Below the pieces are notes generated by a model. The model did no database searches. It was given only the letters and a program-made list of their open reading frames with translations, and was not told where the DNA came from. DNA of 64,000 nucleotides from Pseudoalteromonas luteoviolacea. Lineage in GTDB: Bacteria > Pseudomonadota > Gammaproteobacteria > Enterobacterales > Alteromonadaceae. Every line of letters starts with the position of its first letter. The first letter of the stretch is position 1. Shown in pieces: positions 1 through 8,092 of the stretch. The position numbers and the translations under genes were made by a program. The stretch lies in contig NZ_CP015411.1 in assembly GCF_001750165.1 (NCBI RefSeq), positions 3,820,501 to 3,884,500 of the forward strand. The letters are read 5' to 3'.

Positions 1-363
1 TTTGCTAACACGGAGCAATCACCACCACCGTTTAATTTTATTCGCTCACTCTTACTATTTGAGCGCAATGAATCATTGGCTAAGGCGCTACGAGTGCGCA
101 ACCAACATGGGTTAACACCATTAGAGTGCTATTTCGTATACAACTTAAATAACATGGATTTGCCAGAACATGAACTTACCGCGCTATTTGCGCTCATAGA
201 AGCCGAACAAGCTGATAATATCTCTCCAACAAGTAGTAATTTAAGCCGTGTAAAAGACGCTATGAAAAACCGTAAAATAAACCTTGAGCCAAAAAATCAA
301 ATTTTACTCATTGTTGCTAGTTACTATCAGATCGATATCAATGCGTTGTGTCAAGTACACTAA
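1..363 (+). CDS. C-terminal end of an unknown protein, cut by the window edge
   Basis: The reading frame is open from base 1 and stops at TAA 361-363, so this is the last 120 residues of a gene that begins outside the window. An internal TTG at 76 could serve as a start but has no ribosome site, and the frame upstream codes smoothly. The stretch around NQHGLTPLE resembles the start of an ankyrin repeat (G-x-TPL), but one such motif is not enough to call the family. The rest is helical and polar, with no signal or membrane segment. It converges on the acetyltransferase gene with only 3 bases between the two stop codons. Function unknown. Confidence 0.6.
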   Translation, partial: FANTEQSPPPFNFIRSLLLFERNESLAKALRVRNQHGLTPLECYFVYNLNNMDLPEHELTALFALIEAEQADNISPTSSNLSRVKDAMKNRKINLEPKNQILLIVASYYQIDINALCQVH

Positions 364-366
364 ATG

Positions 367-969
367 TTACTTTTCGAATCGCTGGCGAGTAATTGCGTAC
401 AAGCAATGGGCTTGCAAAGTATGGCCTCTAGGTAGTGCTGGATGTGCAAAGTCTTGATTTAAGTTTTTCATCCCTAAACGCTTCATCAATTTTTGAGAGG
501 GGATGTTTTCTGTGGCTGTAAACGCATACACTTGATTTAATTTTAAAGTCTCAAAAGCAAATGTGAGTGCCGCTTTTGCGGCTTCGTATGCATAACCATT
601 GCGCCAATAATGCCGATTCAGTCGCCAACCAATTTCCATAAAAGGCAGCTCAGGCATAATCTGTGTTTGCCAATGCAGACCCACAAAACCAATAAATCGA
701 CTGTTCGTTGATTGCTTAGAGACATGAGATACATGCTCTTTAAGTGCAACGGCCCAAAAGCCATAACCACGCTCATCAATTAAAGCTTTGATTTTTTCAC
801 GCAGCACATCACTCTCATTTTTGTTCAGCAACTCGGGGAAATAACGCATCACCTCAGGATCTGCACACATTTGTGCAAAAGGTATTTTATCCGTTTCTTG
901 CCATTGTCGCAGTACTAAACGCTCCGTTTCCAGTTCAACGACCGTAGCATGCTTAGGTATGGTCGCCAT
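367..969 (-). CDS. GNAT family N-acetyltransferase (RimJ/RimL type)
   Basis: Predicted cytoplasmic acetyl-CoA-dependent acetyltransferase. The N-terminus has the RimJ/RimL-type opening ETERLVLRQW, followed by FIGFVGLHW and FMEIGWRLNRHYWRNGYAYE, which covers the central strands and the acetyl-CoA pyrophosphate loop (here RNGYA in place of the usual Q/RxxGxA). NIPSQKLMKRLGM is the typical C-terminal N-x-x-S-x-x-x-x-x-x-x-G motif. Length (200 aa) is normal. I chose ATG 969, which lies about 10 bases after AAAGGAG; a TTG at 975 is too close to that site. The gene overlaps the end of the upstream sirtuin gene by 17 bases, so the two are likely translated together. Substrate unknown; small molecules, antibiotics or protein N-termini are all possible for this family. 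Confidence 0.88.
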   Translation of the reverse strand: MATIPKHATVVELETERLVLRQWQETDKIPFAQMCADPEVMRYFPELLNKNESDVLREKIKALIDERGYGFWAVALKEHVSHVSKQSTNSRFIGFVGLHWQTQIMPELPFMEIGWRLNRHYWRNGYAYEAAKAALTFAFETLKLNQVYAFTATENIPSQKLMKRLGMKNLNQDFAHPALPRGHTLQAHCLYAITRQRFEK

Positions 970-1678
970 ATTCAATATACTCCTTTGCAGTCATTGGAAA
1001 ATACTGTACGTGACTGTGTAGAATATGAGTCGGTTCGGGGTCTACAACCTCTACTGGTATATCCTTATGGCGAGCTATATCCAAAGCCATTTGCGTGATA
1101 TTGACACTGAAAGAAGTTCCCATAAATACCATTTTAGTGGCATCCCACATGCGTTGCTGTGCTCTATTTATGCCATATAAATCGGTATAAAACTCATCAA
1201 AAAGCAAAACAAACGGCTTAAGAGAAACATTAAGCTCAGGACCTTTACTGGAGATCTTGAACAACTCGAGTAACGATTCGGTTAGATTACTTTCATCTAC
1301 TTGCTGCCACGGTGTCGTTTCAATATCGACTTCTTCGCCTTGGACATGATATTGGGTCATCTTATCAATTCGTCCATGGATAGAAATAAAACCCCTGTTA
1401 CCCGCCTTGCCATCTAACCCATCTATATTTTGGGTTATTAATAACTTATCAGCTAGCCAATGATGCACAGTATTTGGACCATGATGACGATATGTCACAA
1501 ACCGATGATAATACCACTTTAAAAACTCAGCTGGATTTTGCTCATACATCGCACGAGTTGCCATTTGCTGAGGCGTATAATTGCGGCTACCAATCGTCCA
1601 ATAACCATCTTCACCACGGAAAGTAGGAATGCCACTCTCAGCACTAACACCTGCACCAGTAATATAAAGCGTCGTCAT
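953..1678 (-). CDS. SIR2-family NAD-dependent deacylase lacking the zinc cysteines
   Basis: Sirtuin fold, which uses NAD to remove acyl groups from lysine or transfer ADP-ribose. Visible motifs are the NAD-binding GAGVSAESGIPTFRG near residues 8-22, TQNIDGL (near 80), the catalytic histidine in SIHGRID (near 100), GTSFSVNI (near 185) and VVDPEPT (near 208), so the Rossmann part and active site look intact. Classical sirtuins carry two CxxC pairs binding zinc after the catalytic histidine; this 241-residue protein contains no cysteine at all, so that structural zinc site cannot exist in its usual form. ATG 1678 follows a GGAG box. It overlaps the acetyltransferase gene downstream, making an acyl-writer/eraser pair plausible but unproven. 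Some of the more divergent SIR2 proteins act on ADP-ribose or NAD rather than on lysine. Confidence 0.88.
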   Translation of the reverse strand: MTTLYITGAGVSAESGIPTFRGEDGYWTIGSRNYTPQQMATRAMYEQNPAEFLKWYYHRFVTYRHHGPNTVHHWLADKLLITQNIDGLDGKAGNRGFISIHGRIDKMTQYHVQGEEVDIETTPWQQVDESNLTESLLELFKISSKGPELNVSLKPFVLLFDEFYTDLYGINRAQQRMWDATKMVFMGTSFSVNITQMALDIARHKDIPVEVVDPEPTHILHSHVQYFPMTAKEYIEYGDHT

Positions 1679-1748
1679 CTGTAAATCGCTCCAAAATCAA
1701 ACAAATAATAATACCCATGCCAATAAGAGATAGCTAGGCTGTTAGTGT

Positions 1749-2243
1749 TTAAAAGTGCTTAACTTCTGGCAGTACTTCTAGGTGCTTTTTAGTACACCCC
1801 AAAGACAACCAACTTGTCGTTTGTTTTAAACAAAAAGAGTGTACCTTACCTCCTGTGGATTTATCTCTGGTGCATGCATACTGGACGGCTTCCAAGGCAC
1901 TTTTGCCAAAGTCCATTGCCGCTATTGCCCAATTAGCACCAGAGCCAATAGCCCAGTTCACTTGCAAGGGCTCCAAGAATCGTTTGCCATGACGAATTTC
2001 ACCGTAAAATATCTCATCAAACTTATTAATAAAGAAAAATGTACATCCTATCGCTTCAAAGCAGTTTTTTTGCCAATTCGTCAACAAATGATAAATTTCT
2101 GTGCAATTACCGGATGCAAAGATAAATCCATTGTGCACTCTTTGGCATTTTTGCGCATCATGGGTCACAATGCTTTGCGATGTGGTAGTCAAACTATCAA
2201 CACAAATGGTTTGTGATGGATGGTGGTATGCTATCGTAGTCAA
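1749..2243 (-). CDS. Proteasome-beta/HslV-like Ntn-hydrolase
   Basis: The protein begins Met-Thr-Thr-Ile-Ala, which after Met removal gives the N-terminal threonine nucleophile of proteasome-type peptidases. Further typical segments are ICVDSLTT (near residue 13), the glycine-containing turn FASGN, AIGSGANWAIAAMDFGKSA (near 98-116) with the family pattern of G-S-G followed by A-x-G-A-M-x-x-G, and ACTRDKSTGG near 124-133. At 164 aa it is close to HslV size. The start is TTG 2243, set by a strong AAAGGAG about 6 bases upstream. No HslU or other unfoldase is next to it; stand-alone members of this type occur in phages and marine bacteria. It may have peptidase or amidase activity; the substrate cannot be read from the sequence. 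Confidence 0.72.
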   Translation of the reverse strand: MTTIAYHHPSQTICVDSLTTTSQSIVTHDAQKCQRVHNGFIFASGNCTEIYHLLTNWQKNCFEAIGCTFFFINKFDEIFYGEIRHGKRFLEPLQVNWAIGSGANWAIAAMDFGKSALEAVQYACTRDKSTGGKVHSFCLKQTTSWLSLGCTKKHLEVLPEVKHF

Positions 2244-2507
2244 AAAAAACTCCTTTTGGTCAAAATAGCCTCTGAGGCAGGCTAACTTAAAAGCACCAAT
2301 AGAAACAGGTCAAATATGCCCTACATTAGCTTTTATAGACTTAAATTCCGACAGCAGAACTTAGTATTAGTTCAATTATTCAATTTACAACCACACGCCG
2401 ACATTCAATGCTTAAGAATGAACAAGCTACATTATTGCTACACGCTCCTCTATCCACAAAGCTATAAAGGCTGATCCCAATGCGCAGCTTAGCCACAAAA
2501 ACTGAAT

Positions 2508-2996
2508 TTACGCAAACACCAAAAAACCACCAATTGCAGCCGCAGCAACTAATGCGGGTACTATTAAGGCCCACGGTAATTGAGCTGTGTGTTTTTCGTC
2601 TGAGATTTGAGCCGATGCTTGCACTGTTGAATCGTTCTTTTGCGCTTCACCAATAGAAACATCATCGGATGCAACCACTGATGCACCTTGTAACGCACCA
2701 TCAACAGGATCACATGGCAATTGCCACTGGTACCCTTTTTTTGAAAAGGTTTTTATTGCTTCATCACCAAAAAGAGCTCTTAGATGGCCAATATTTTGAA
2801 ATACAACTTGCTCAGTAACGGTCCTGCCAGGCCAAACTTCTTCTAAGATCTCCACTTTACTGTGGATCTTATCTGGTTGGGTTATCAGCAAGGCAAGGAT
2901 TTGTGCTGGTTTTTCTTTTAACGATATTTTTCTGCCATCTTTAGACAGAGTCAGCGCTTGAATATCAAATTGAAAGTCTTCGAATGCTAGTTTCAT
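2508..2996 (-). CDS. Winged-helix transmembrane regulator (ToxR/CadC type), short form
   Basis: Residues 1-95 form an OmpR/ToxR-type winged helix: KISLKEKPAQILALLI, then KVEILEEVWPGRTVTEQVV and a recognition-helix region NIGHLRALFGD, ending in the wing KTFSKKGYQWQL. After a polar linker (near 100-140) a single hydrophobic segment LPWALIVPALVAAAAIGGFL ends the protein. Relatives such as CadC continue into a periplasmic sensor domain; here the stop comes right after the membrane helix. ATG 2996 follows TTTAGGGACA and is preferred to the longer in-frame start at 3053. Either this is a minimal membrane-tethered regulator or the sensor was lost. A frame shifted from it runs on to 2380 without obvious periplasmic character. 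Confidence 0.75.
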   Translation of the reverse strand: MKLAFEDFQFDIQALTLSKDGRKISLKEKPAQILALLITQPDKIHSKVEILEEVWPGRTVTEQVVFQNIGHLRALFGDEAIKTFSKKGYQWQLPCDPVDGALQGASVVASDDVSIGEAQKNDSTVQASAQISDEKHTAQLPWALIVPALVAAAAIGGFLVFA

Positions 2997-3183
2997 TGTC
3001 CCTAAACTTATAATTATAATTTTATTTTTCAACGATGTTACTATTTTTACCACAGATTGTAATATGAATTAAACCTGTTATTTATACATAGTAATAAATT
3101 CACTCTACTTATTTTAAAATGAATGGGGCCAATTAAGTTATTTATTAACTTCATACTTTATTGACCCTCTTATTTTTCTTTGC

Positions 3184-4083
3184 CTAACGGGCTTTTCTCT
3201 TGATCAAATGTATCGACTTCCAAGAACCGCCAAATTGGTATAATGCTAGACTTAAAATTATGGTGATCGTGCCCACTAATAACAGAGGCGTGATAATTTC
3301 ATTATTAATCAAAGCACCTAATGTCATTGCAAGTCCCGGTGTTATCAATGTTGTCAATGCAACAGTGCTGGCTTTTAATTTCTGTAATATATGAAAATAA
3401 GCCAAAAAACCGAAAAATGAACCAAATATACCGAGATAAAAAGTGGACAACATAGATTTTTCACTCCAGCTATCTATCTCAAATGGCGCACCCGATAACA
3501 ACCACATTATGAAAAAGCACGGAGTCGCAACAAGCAGTGAACCAAAGGTTGTCGCCATAGGGTGAATGGAGATATTTACTCGCTTAACCAAAATACCACT
3601 GATGCTAAAGTTGATGGTGGCCAACACAACAAATATCAAACCTAAAGGCTCTAAATTCAGCTCTTGTAATTGCGTAAAGCAAACTAAAAACATACCAACC
3701 AATGCTAACCCTAACGCACTCTTTTTAATGAATGTAAGCTTTTCTTCTCCCAATAACTTCTGTGCTAATACGCCAGATATGATTGGTGCTAAGCCGAACA
3801 CTAAGGAGATGACCCCAGAAGGCACTGTGCGGGAGGCCAAGTAGGAAAGCATCATTCCTATAAAAATCCCGCCACCTGAATAGGCATATAACAGCCATGC
3901 TGTTTTTGTCCAGCGCATTTTTATTCTGCTAAATGTTACTACGATTGCCGCCAATACTAGCGCCAAGAGCATTCTCAGCAAAACACTCGTGGTAGGTGCC
4001 ATCGTCGAACTGCTCCAGACAATAGTCAATGGAGTCGTAGACCAAATTAAAACCACAAATGCATAAGACAGTTGCACGGGCAT
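3184..4083 (-). CDS. EamA/DMT-superfamily transporter
   Basis: Inner-membrane protein of 299 residues with about ten hydrophobic segments in two homologous halves, the layout of the 10-TMS drug/metabolite exporter family. The first helix carries VLIWSTTPLTIVW, and the end of the first half carries the typical VPSGVISLVFGLAPIISG stretch with EKLTFIKK after it. A basic C-terminus (HLIKRKAR) stays in the cytoplasm. ATG 4083 follows AAGGAT. Such proteins export amino acids, purines or drugs; the substrate is not predictable here. The gene stands alone between the ToxR-like gene and a 333-base gap. Confidence 0.88.
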   Translation of the reverse strand: MPVQLSYAFVVLIWSTTPLTIVWSSSTMAPTTSVLLRMLLALVLAAIVVTFSRIKMRWTKTAWLLYAYSGGGIFIGMMLSYLASRTVPSGVISLVFGLAPIISGVLAQKLLGEEKLTFIKKSALGLALVGMFLVCFTQLQELNLEPLGLIFVVLATINFSISGILVKRVNISIHPMATTFGSLLVATPCFFIMWLLSGAPFEIDSWSEKSMLSTFYLGIFGSFFGFLAYFHILQKLKASTVALTTLITPGLAMTLGALINNEIITPLLLVGTITIILSLALYQFGGSWKSIHLIKRKAR

Positions 4084-4416
4084 TTTTATTTATCCTTATT
4101 ATAAAAGGACGATAAATGAGGGAATTTTCAAGAATAAGCTAACCGCATTTATCGTCGCGGTTAGTAAAAAAGCTAAACCGCTACACACCCAACCACGTGA
4201 CAGAGCGCCACAGGCAATTATGTTGTGTATTGGAAAGCAAATTCATGGTTAGTTCTTATTATCCTGTGAAGTAGAATGGTTACTATGTACCCTACAAAGC
4301 ACTGAGTCAACAAGATTAGTAAATAAAACCTGATAACGCCTCAGAGCAATTCAGATAGACAATCAAAACCATACTGACATAGCATTCTGTCGTTGTTCAA
4401 TCAAGGTGATATATAG
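4084..4416. other. Intergenic region with one hairpin
   Basis: This 333-base gap separates the DMT transporter (leftward) from a small membrane gene (rightward), so it should hold two divergent promoters. The only clear structure is an 8-bp inverted repeat, CTAACCGC at 4139-4146 with GCGGTTAG at 4157-4164. It has no T-run in either direction that would make it a terminator, and may be an operator or leader hairpin. I see no RNA gene. Confidence 0.4.
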
Positions 4417-4794
4417 ATGTTACTAGGATATATTTTTGTAATTGCACTTATAAAGGCCTCGCTGCTAGGTTTAGGTGTTATCAGTATAGCAATAGCATTG
4501 TCAGCACTCTTAGTAATCAAATTTGCGCCTTTAACTATCACTCCTGCTTCACAAAAGCAGTTCAATCTTATCTACAAGGTGGCTCTATTTGGTCACTTAA
4601 GTGCTTATGCTGGGCTACTATTGAAAGCGTTTTTCATCGACGGAATGGAAGACATTCCAGCATTTATAGTTAGCCATTTAGTGTTGCATCATCTCCTATG
4701 CGCAGCGGTTGCTGGCGTCGCAACATTCATGGCTTTACGCATATTCATCGCACACCGGAGCAAAGATAGCTCGCAACTACGCAGTAATTTATAG
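4417..4794 (+). CDS. Small four-helix membrane protein, unknown function
   Basis: A 125-residue protein with about four membrane segments: residues 3-28 (IFVIALIKASLLGLGVISIA), 28-40, 50-72 (VALFGHLSAYAGLLLKAFFI) and 85-112 (HLVLHHLLCAAVAGVATFMAL). A histidine cluster HLVLHHLLC lies at the start of the last helix and could bind metal or haem, but I do not recognise the family. ATG 4417 is preceded by AAGGTGATATATAG. The short charged tail is cytoplasmic or periplasmic. It stands alone. Confidence 0.6.
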   Translation: MLLGYIFVIALIKASLLGLGVISIAIALSALLVIKFAPLTITPASQKQFNLIYKVALFGHLSAYAGLLLKAFFIDGMEDIPAFIVSHLVLHHLLCAAVAGVATFMALRIFIAHRSKDSSQLRSNL

Positions 4795-4902
4795 CAGTGT
4801 GATCTTTACGCGCTGCGTTCAAATATTAACCACCTCGTCCCTAAAGAAATAACACTGTTGGCCGACAAATAGCTCAATAAATCAGATTCTAAGGATAAGG
4901 TG

Positions 4903-6303
4903 ATGATTAATAGATTGACCAACCCAAGTACTGGCAACGTGCCAAGCTATTCACACAGCAGTAAAAACACACCTCTCAATTCAGCATTGAACGATGCAGG
5001 CTCAAGATATGAATCGACTGCACTCCCCAGCGGCGATGATTATCACGTATCATTTTCCGCTTCTCAAACCGACGAATTTTTCAAAGGTTTTAAAGATAAT
5101 ATCTTCTTTAAAGCAATACCGGACTTGGTTTCTTTTGGCTATTTCAGTGTATACAGCATTCAAGCTGATCATCATGAGGAAAATAAGTTTCGATATGGAG
5201 CGCTTACAGAACAAAGTGATATTGACGCATTCTTAGCACAAAAAGACAGACTATCTTCGGACGGAAAAATTCGATTTACCTTTGTCAAGCCAACCAAAGA
5301 CCTACTTGAGCTGAGCCAGCGTTTAAATGACGATGAACTGGAACAACTGGCGGAAATACTGACATCGGTTCCTCACTATAATGAAAAGACGAATTTAATC
5401 AGTGACAACAGTGAAGACATCATTTCAGCATTAAGCGCATTATCGGATGATGTACTCAGTAGCTCATTACACGTTTTATCTCACCTTGCTCAACAAAACA
5501 AGGCACATGATAGCACTGCCCCCTTTACACCTGTGGGATTATTAAATGATGATGGCATTGCAGACCCATTACTGCGCGTTGAATATGCTTCCATTGAAGA
5601 TGTGAGTCTAATGGAGTTGAATGAGTATTCCGCACACCTGATGCAATACATTAAATTGCTTGATAACAATAAAATGAATGATGGCCAATTATTAGAGCTT
5701 AATCAACATATTGACCAAAGTGACTTTGCTACAAATGTAGGCATAATTGATATGGCGAATACCATTAAGCAATTTGAGCATCAAGACTTCTTCGCCATGT
5801 TACAAGAAGTTGACAAGTCTAATAGTCGAAATATTTTCGCCATGCTTGGGCAGCAAACTGACAAATGGGCACATACTCAATACTTTCTAACAGACGACCG
5901 AGAATTTGTAGTACATCACGATGAAGATACCGATGAAAGCGAGCGCAGAGATTTGCATAAAAGCGTCTTGGAAGCGTATGAAAATAATGGCCTGAGCTGG
6001 ATGAATGAAGTCATTGAGTTTACTTTCGATACGCCCGCAGCGACACACAAGGATACGTGGCAACAGCTGTTGCACGATGTAGAAAACCATCCGGATGAAT
6101 TTCTACATTCAGACTCCATTGAGGTATGGGCAGAAAAGAATTTAGACACCATAAAGCAAAACTTTGTGCAACAGCAGATACAAAAAATCTACGAATTCAA
6201 CCTCGATTTACGTGTCCCTTACCAATTAGGCGAGTTGAAATACATCGAATCTGAAAATGAAAAAGTGTCCGTCAAAAGTGATGTCAAAAATAATGGAGAG
6301 TAA
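4903..6303 (+). CDS. Unknown acidic 466-residue protein
   Basis: No family recognised. There is no signal peptide or membrane helix. The first 45 residues are rich in Ser, Asn and Thr and look disordered; the rest is helical and strongly acidic, with Leu-rich segments such as LNDDELEQLAEIL, SALSALSDDVLSSSLHVLSHL and MELNEYSAHLMQYIKLLD, and a C-terminal part rich in Trp, His and Asp. ATG 4903 fits AAGGATAAGG better than the overlapping GTG at 4900. About 110 bases downstream lies another Ser/Gln/Ala-rich unknown protein with a similar disordered N-terminus, suggesting a two-gene unit. The absence of a Sec signal and the polar N-terminus would also fit export by another route, but no secretion genes are nearby. 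Confidence 0.6.
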   Translation: MINRLTNPSTGNVPSYSHSSKNTPLNSALNDAGSRYESTALPSGDDYHVSFSASQTDEFFKGFKDNIFFKAIPDLVSFGYFSVYSIQADHHEENKFRYGALTEQSDIDAFLAQKDRLSSDGKIRFTFVKPTKDLLELSQRLNDDELEQLAEILTSVPHYNEKTNLISDNSEDIISALSALSDDVLSSSLHVLSHLAQQNKAHDSTAPFTPVGLLNDDGIADPLLRVEYASIEDVSLMELNEYSAHLMQYIKLLDNNKMNDGQLLELNQHIDQSDFATNVGIIDMANTIKQFEHQDFFAMLQEVDKSNSRNIFAMLGQQTDKWAHTQYFLTDDREFVVHHDEDTDESERRDLHKSVLEAYENNGLSWMNEVIEFTFDTPAATHKDTWQQLLHDVENHPDEFLHSDSIEVWAEKNLDTIKQNFVQQQIQKIYEFNLDLRVPYQLGELKYIESENEKVSVKSDVKNNGE

Positions 6304-6411
6304 AATAGAGGTCATTCTTGCCAAAAATAGAAAGTTATCATTCACACTTCCACATTATTTGCGCAATTAGTAGTCAAACTAAAATGACGAACCTGTTGGA
6401 GCTAATTGCCC

Positions 6412-6858
6412 ATGATCACACAAGCTACGCAATCATATTCAAACGCTACACAAGCAAGTCGCCCTCAAATCACATTATCGGAGCAGCAAACAAGTACTAT
6501 CAAAGAGACGTTAGAACAATTTGACCCTGATAATTTGTCAGAAGCCGATGCCCAAAGCATTGTAAACAGCTTTAGTGAAGCTGGTATTAAACCGTCAAAA
6601 GCACTGGCTGAACAAATGTCTGAGCTCGGCTTTGATGCCAAAGCAATCGGCGAACTCGCCGGTGCGCCAGCAAAGCCACCAAAAGACAAGCCTTCTGCAC
6701 AAGTGGATTTAAAGCAAGTCGTCGAATATCTAAGTGACGCATTGGTGGAGCAAGATAGCAACCAATTAAACGATGAGCAAAAGCAAGCGCTGTTATCTGA
6801 CTTAAAATCTCAACTTGGTTTGCCCGAAGATGGGAACTTAATCAATGTTCATGTTTGA
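6412..6858 (+). CDS. Unknown acidic 148-residue protein, paired with the preceding gene
   Basis: No family recognised. The N-terminus is Gln/Ser/Thr-rich; residues 35-75 form an amphipathic helical pair (LSEADAQSIVNSFSEAGI, then LAEQMSELGFDAKAIGELAG), followed by a Pro/Lys linker and a second helical part with LNDEQKQALLSDLKSQLGL. No cysteine, signal or membrane helix. ATG 6412 sits about 10 bases after GGAG and is preferred to TTG 6406. It shares the style of the preceding gene and is probably co-transcribed with it. A strong hairpin follows. Confidence 0.55.
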   Translation: MITQATQSYSNATQASRPQITLSEQQTSTIKETLEQFDPDNLSEADAQSIVNSFSEAGIKPSKALAEQMSELGFDAKAIGELAGAPAKPPKDKPSAQVDLKQVVEYLSDALVEQDSNQLNDEQKQALLSDLKSQLGLPEDGNLINVHV

Positions 6859-6886
6859 AATTTAAGCGCGGATATGTCATTGTAGC

Positions 6887-6913
6887 ATTATCGAATGGGA
6901 ACCATTCGATAAT
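6887..6913. promoter_or_regulatory. 12-bp perfect inverted repeat before nadM
   Basis: ATTATCGAATGG (6887-6898) is followed after three bases by its exact complement CCATTCGATAAT (6902-6913). There is no T-run, so as a terminator it would be atypical. It lies about 60 bases before the nadM start and could be a repressor palindrome or a leader hairpin. NAD-salvage genes of this group are often controlled by the Nudix-related repressor NrtR, but I cannot confirm its motif here. Confidence 0.5.
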
Positions 6914-6974
6914 CACAACGTAAGCGGGATAGACCTGCGTCGCGTTTTACAACAACAGCAAGGGGTTTGCTGCA

Positions 6975-8036
6975 ATGACACTACAACACGATCAAAAGTA
7001 CGACTTTCTCGTATTTATTGGCCGTTTTCAGCCTTTTCATCAAGGTCACTTAGCTGTGATTCAAGAAGGGTTAAGACGTGCTGAGCATATCATCACTTTG
7101 TGTGGCTCTGCCCACCAACCAAGAACAGTTAGAAACCCATGGACTAACTCAGAGAGAGAGTTAATGATCCGCGGTTCACTCACCACTGAACAAAACAATC
7201 GAGTACACATTGCGCCTCTAATGGACACAGTCTATAACGACGATGCTTGGGTTCGTAATGTGCAAACAACCGTAAAAGGCATCATTACAGCACAGTATAA
7301 AATGCCGCATAAAACGCCTCGTGTAGGTTTAATTGGTCACAGTAAAGACCAGTCATCTTACTACTTAAACTTATTCCCCCAATGGGGATCGGTTCCTGTA
7401 GAAAACTACCAATCTATCTCTGCTACGCCAATTCGGAAGCAACTCTTTTCATCTCAAGGTGAAAATTTTTTAACTTCGCAAAATGCCCAAGTGTTACCTC
7501 ACTTTGTGCGTGATACGCTAGACAAATTTATGCGAACCGATGACTACTCTGCCATTCAAAGCGAGCATGACTTCATCGAAAAATATCGCCAAGCATGGCA
7601 AAACGCCCCTTACCCGCCGACATTTGTCACCGTCGATGCGGTGGTCGTACAAAGTGGCCATGTATTGCTAATTGAACGAAAAGCACGCCCTGGAAAAGGG
7701 CTGTGGGCGCTACCCGGTGGTTTTGTCGATGGCAGTGAAAAACTTGTTGACGCTTGCCTGAGAGAGCTCAGAGAAGAAACCAAGTTAAAGGTGCCTGCCC
7801 CGGTGTTAATGGGGTCAATGAAGCAACAACAAGTATTTGATGACCCAAATAGATCGGCACGAGGGCGCACTATCACTCATGCATTTTATTTTGATTTGGC
7901 GCCGAATAAATTACTGCCCAAAGTCAAAGGCGGGGATGACGCCAAGCATGCCATGTGGGTGCCGCTCGCAGAGTTAGAGCCAAGTAAATTATTTGAAGAT
8001 CATTACTTTATCATTCAAGAATTAACCGGTATGTAA
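6975..8036 (+). CDS. nadM: Bifunctional NMN adenylyltransferase / Nudix ADP-ribose pyrophosphatase
   Basis: Two enzymes in one chain. Residues 1-185 are a NadM-type nucleotidyltransferase with GRFQPFHQGH (the HxGH ATP site, near 17-26) and ISATPIRK (near 150), joining NMN with ATP to make NAD. Residues 210-350 are a Nudix hydrolase with the box GGFVDGSEKLVDACLRELRE followed by ET (near 249-270), which in homologues cleaves ADP-ribose. The length of 353 aa is usual for this fusion. It is followed by nadV, whose product makes NMN from nicotinamide, so the pair forms a two-step salvage route. ATG 6975 is used. The decamer GGGATAGACC occurs ahead of both genes (6926 and 8052). Confidence 0.95.
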   Translation: MTLQHDQKYDFLVFIGRFQPFHQGHLAVIQEGLRRAEHIITLCGSAHQPRTVRNPWTNSERELMIRGSLTTEQNNRVHIAPLMDTVYNDDAWVRNVQTTVKGIITAQYKMPHKTPRVGLIGHSKDQSSYYLNLFPQWGSVPVENYQSISATPIRKQLFSSQGENFLTSQNAQVLPHFVRDTLDKFMRTDDYSAIQSEHDFIEKYRQAWQNAPYPPTFVTVDAVVVQSGHVLLIERKARPGKGLWALPGGFVDGSEKLVDACLRELREETKLKVPAPVLMGSMKQQQVFDDPNRSARGRTITHAFYFDLAPNKLLPKVKGGDDAKHAMWVPLAELEPSKLFEDHYFIIQELTGM

Positions 8037-8092
8037 ATGCCAATGCCGATTGGGATAGACCCAGTTAGCAAATAGATAGGAGGAACTCCATC

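Noticed and set aside
1839..2216. 125-codon plus-strand frame opposite the Ntn-hydrolase gene
   Set aside because: The minus-strand product has clear family motifs and a strong ribosome site; the plus-strand product has neither.
2380..2574. 64-codon frame overlapping the end of the ToxR-like gene
   Set aside because: It is cysteine-rich, out of register with the regulator and has no ribosome site; it could be a remnant but nothing supports a gene.
4118..4144. Eight-codon mini-frame after AAAGGA in the gap right of the first DMT gene
   Set aside because: It has a ribosome-like site and a hairpin after it, but points away from the DMT gene and more than 250 bases lie before the next gene; too short to support.
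6318..6524. 68-codon frame between the two acidic unknown genes
   Set aside because: It overlaps the better-supported gene at 6412 in another frame and has no typical ribosome site.
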